18,316 nucleotides of DNA from assembly GCA_036939975.1 (NCBI GenBank), contig JALLPB010000288.1, positions 1-18,316 of the forward strand. Direction: 5' to 3'. Below are positions 18,071 through 18,316 of the stretch, in pieces. The position numbers were made by a program, and so were the translations under genes. The stretch's first letter is position 1; each line of letters begins with the position of its first letter. The notes under the pieces were generated by a model, which saw only the letters and a program-made list of their open reading frames with translations, searched no databases and was not told the origin of the DNA. This stretch comes from Cyclostephanos tholiformis (lineage: Eukaryota > Bacillariophyta > Thalassiosirophyceae > Thalassiosirales > Thalassiosiraceae).

Positions 18071-18316
18071 TCGTCTAAACAAAGAGTGCAGGAGGGCAAA
18101 GCCAAGAATGCGGGCAACATCCTCCGTTTTGCACGCAGACAAAACATCTTGTCACCCGAGCAGCTAACCATGGATGAGCTCAAGGACGGACTACAACTCG
18201 CGCGCATCCGCAAGACCGACTTATGCAAACAAGCGAAGGGCCTCAGGAAAGTTCACCTGCGCGACTGCCTAATTGATGCCCAGACTAAACAGCAGCACAA
18301 ACGTGTCGCGGCGATC
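18071..18316 (+). CDS. Partial ORF2 of a second, related LINE, cut by the window edge
   Basis: The plus-strand frame with codons starting at 18071 is open to the last base. It reads through EGKAKNAGNILRFARRQNIL, LTMDELKDGLQLARIRKTDL and KGLRKVHLRDCLIDAQTKQQ. It aligns by eye with residues ~481-558 of the full ORF2 on the other strand: GKLRNYGN with GKAKNAGN, CRTARRCQI with LRFARRQNI, LTVEDIKLRMSICKEK with LTMDELKDGLQLARIRK, and HRRQHLTNCLEAAQ with LRKVHLRDCLIDAQ. This is the linker between endonuclease and reverse transcriptase, so the RT domain should follow outside the window. The frame is open back to 17918, but similarity stops near 18070 and there is no ATG, so this looks like a 5'-truncated copy from a different subfamily in the opposite orientation. 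Confidence 0.7.

Noticed and set aside
9156..18316. LTR retrotransposon or retrovirus-like element
   Set aside because: No terminal direct repeats, integrase or protease are visible; the EEP endonuclease upstream of RT is diagnostic of non-LTR elements.

Overview
This is eukaryotic, transposon-rich DNA with no bacterial features. The proteins look most like the non-LTR retrotransposons and hAT-like elements I remember from diatom (stramenopile) genomes. That assignment is from memory of the families, with no search behind it, so treat it as probable only. No ordinary cellular gene can be supported anywhere in the window.

The window has two halves of different character. Bases 1 to about 9,150 are AT-richer, visibly poor in CpG, rich in TCA/TGA, and full of decayed elements. 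In order they hold: a broken hAT-like transposase (483-2270, +); a 38-bp minisatellite (2401-2540); a (TCC)n tract; a minus-strand coding remnant (3139-3536); a 1.58-kb element bounded by 32-bp terminal inverted repeats (3997-5573); a broken coiled-coil coding fragment (5766-6309, +); and a region of 6857-8700 that carries an open plus-strand frame, a much longer minus-strand frame broken mainly by TGA, and tandem repeats of 18, 69 and 90 bp.

Bases from about 9,150 to 17,650 are CpG-rich and hold one long minus-strand non-LTR (LINE-type) retrotransposon. Its order is 5' leader, ORF1 (basic-linker protein of unknown fold), then ORF2 (EEP endonuclease, reverse transcriptase, RNase H, zinc-finger-like motif), then a short 3' region with a pentanucleotide array that may be its tail. 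ORF2 is uninterrupted over about 1,940 codons, which argues for recent activity. ORF1 appears to change frame near 15,890-15,960. ORF2 has no ATG before codon 51, and its frame is open upstream into the end of the restored-frame ORF1.

At the right edge, on the plus strand, a second and different LINE ORF2 fragment begins at about 18,070 and runs off the window. It aligns by eye to residues ~480-560 of the complete ORF2. The simplest reading of the whole is a transposon graveyard, old and probably cytosine-methylation-decayed on the left, with a young LINE beside it and next to a related 5'-truncated copy.
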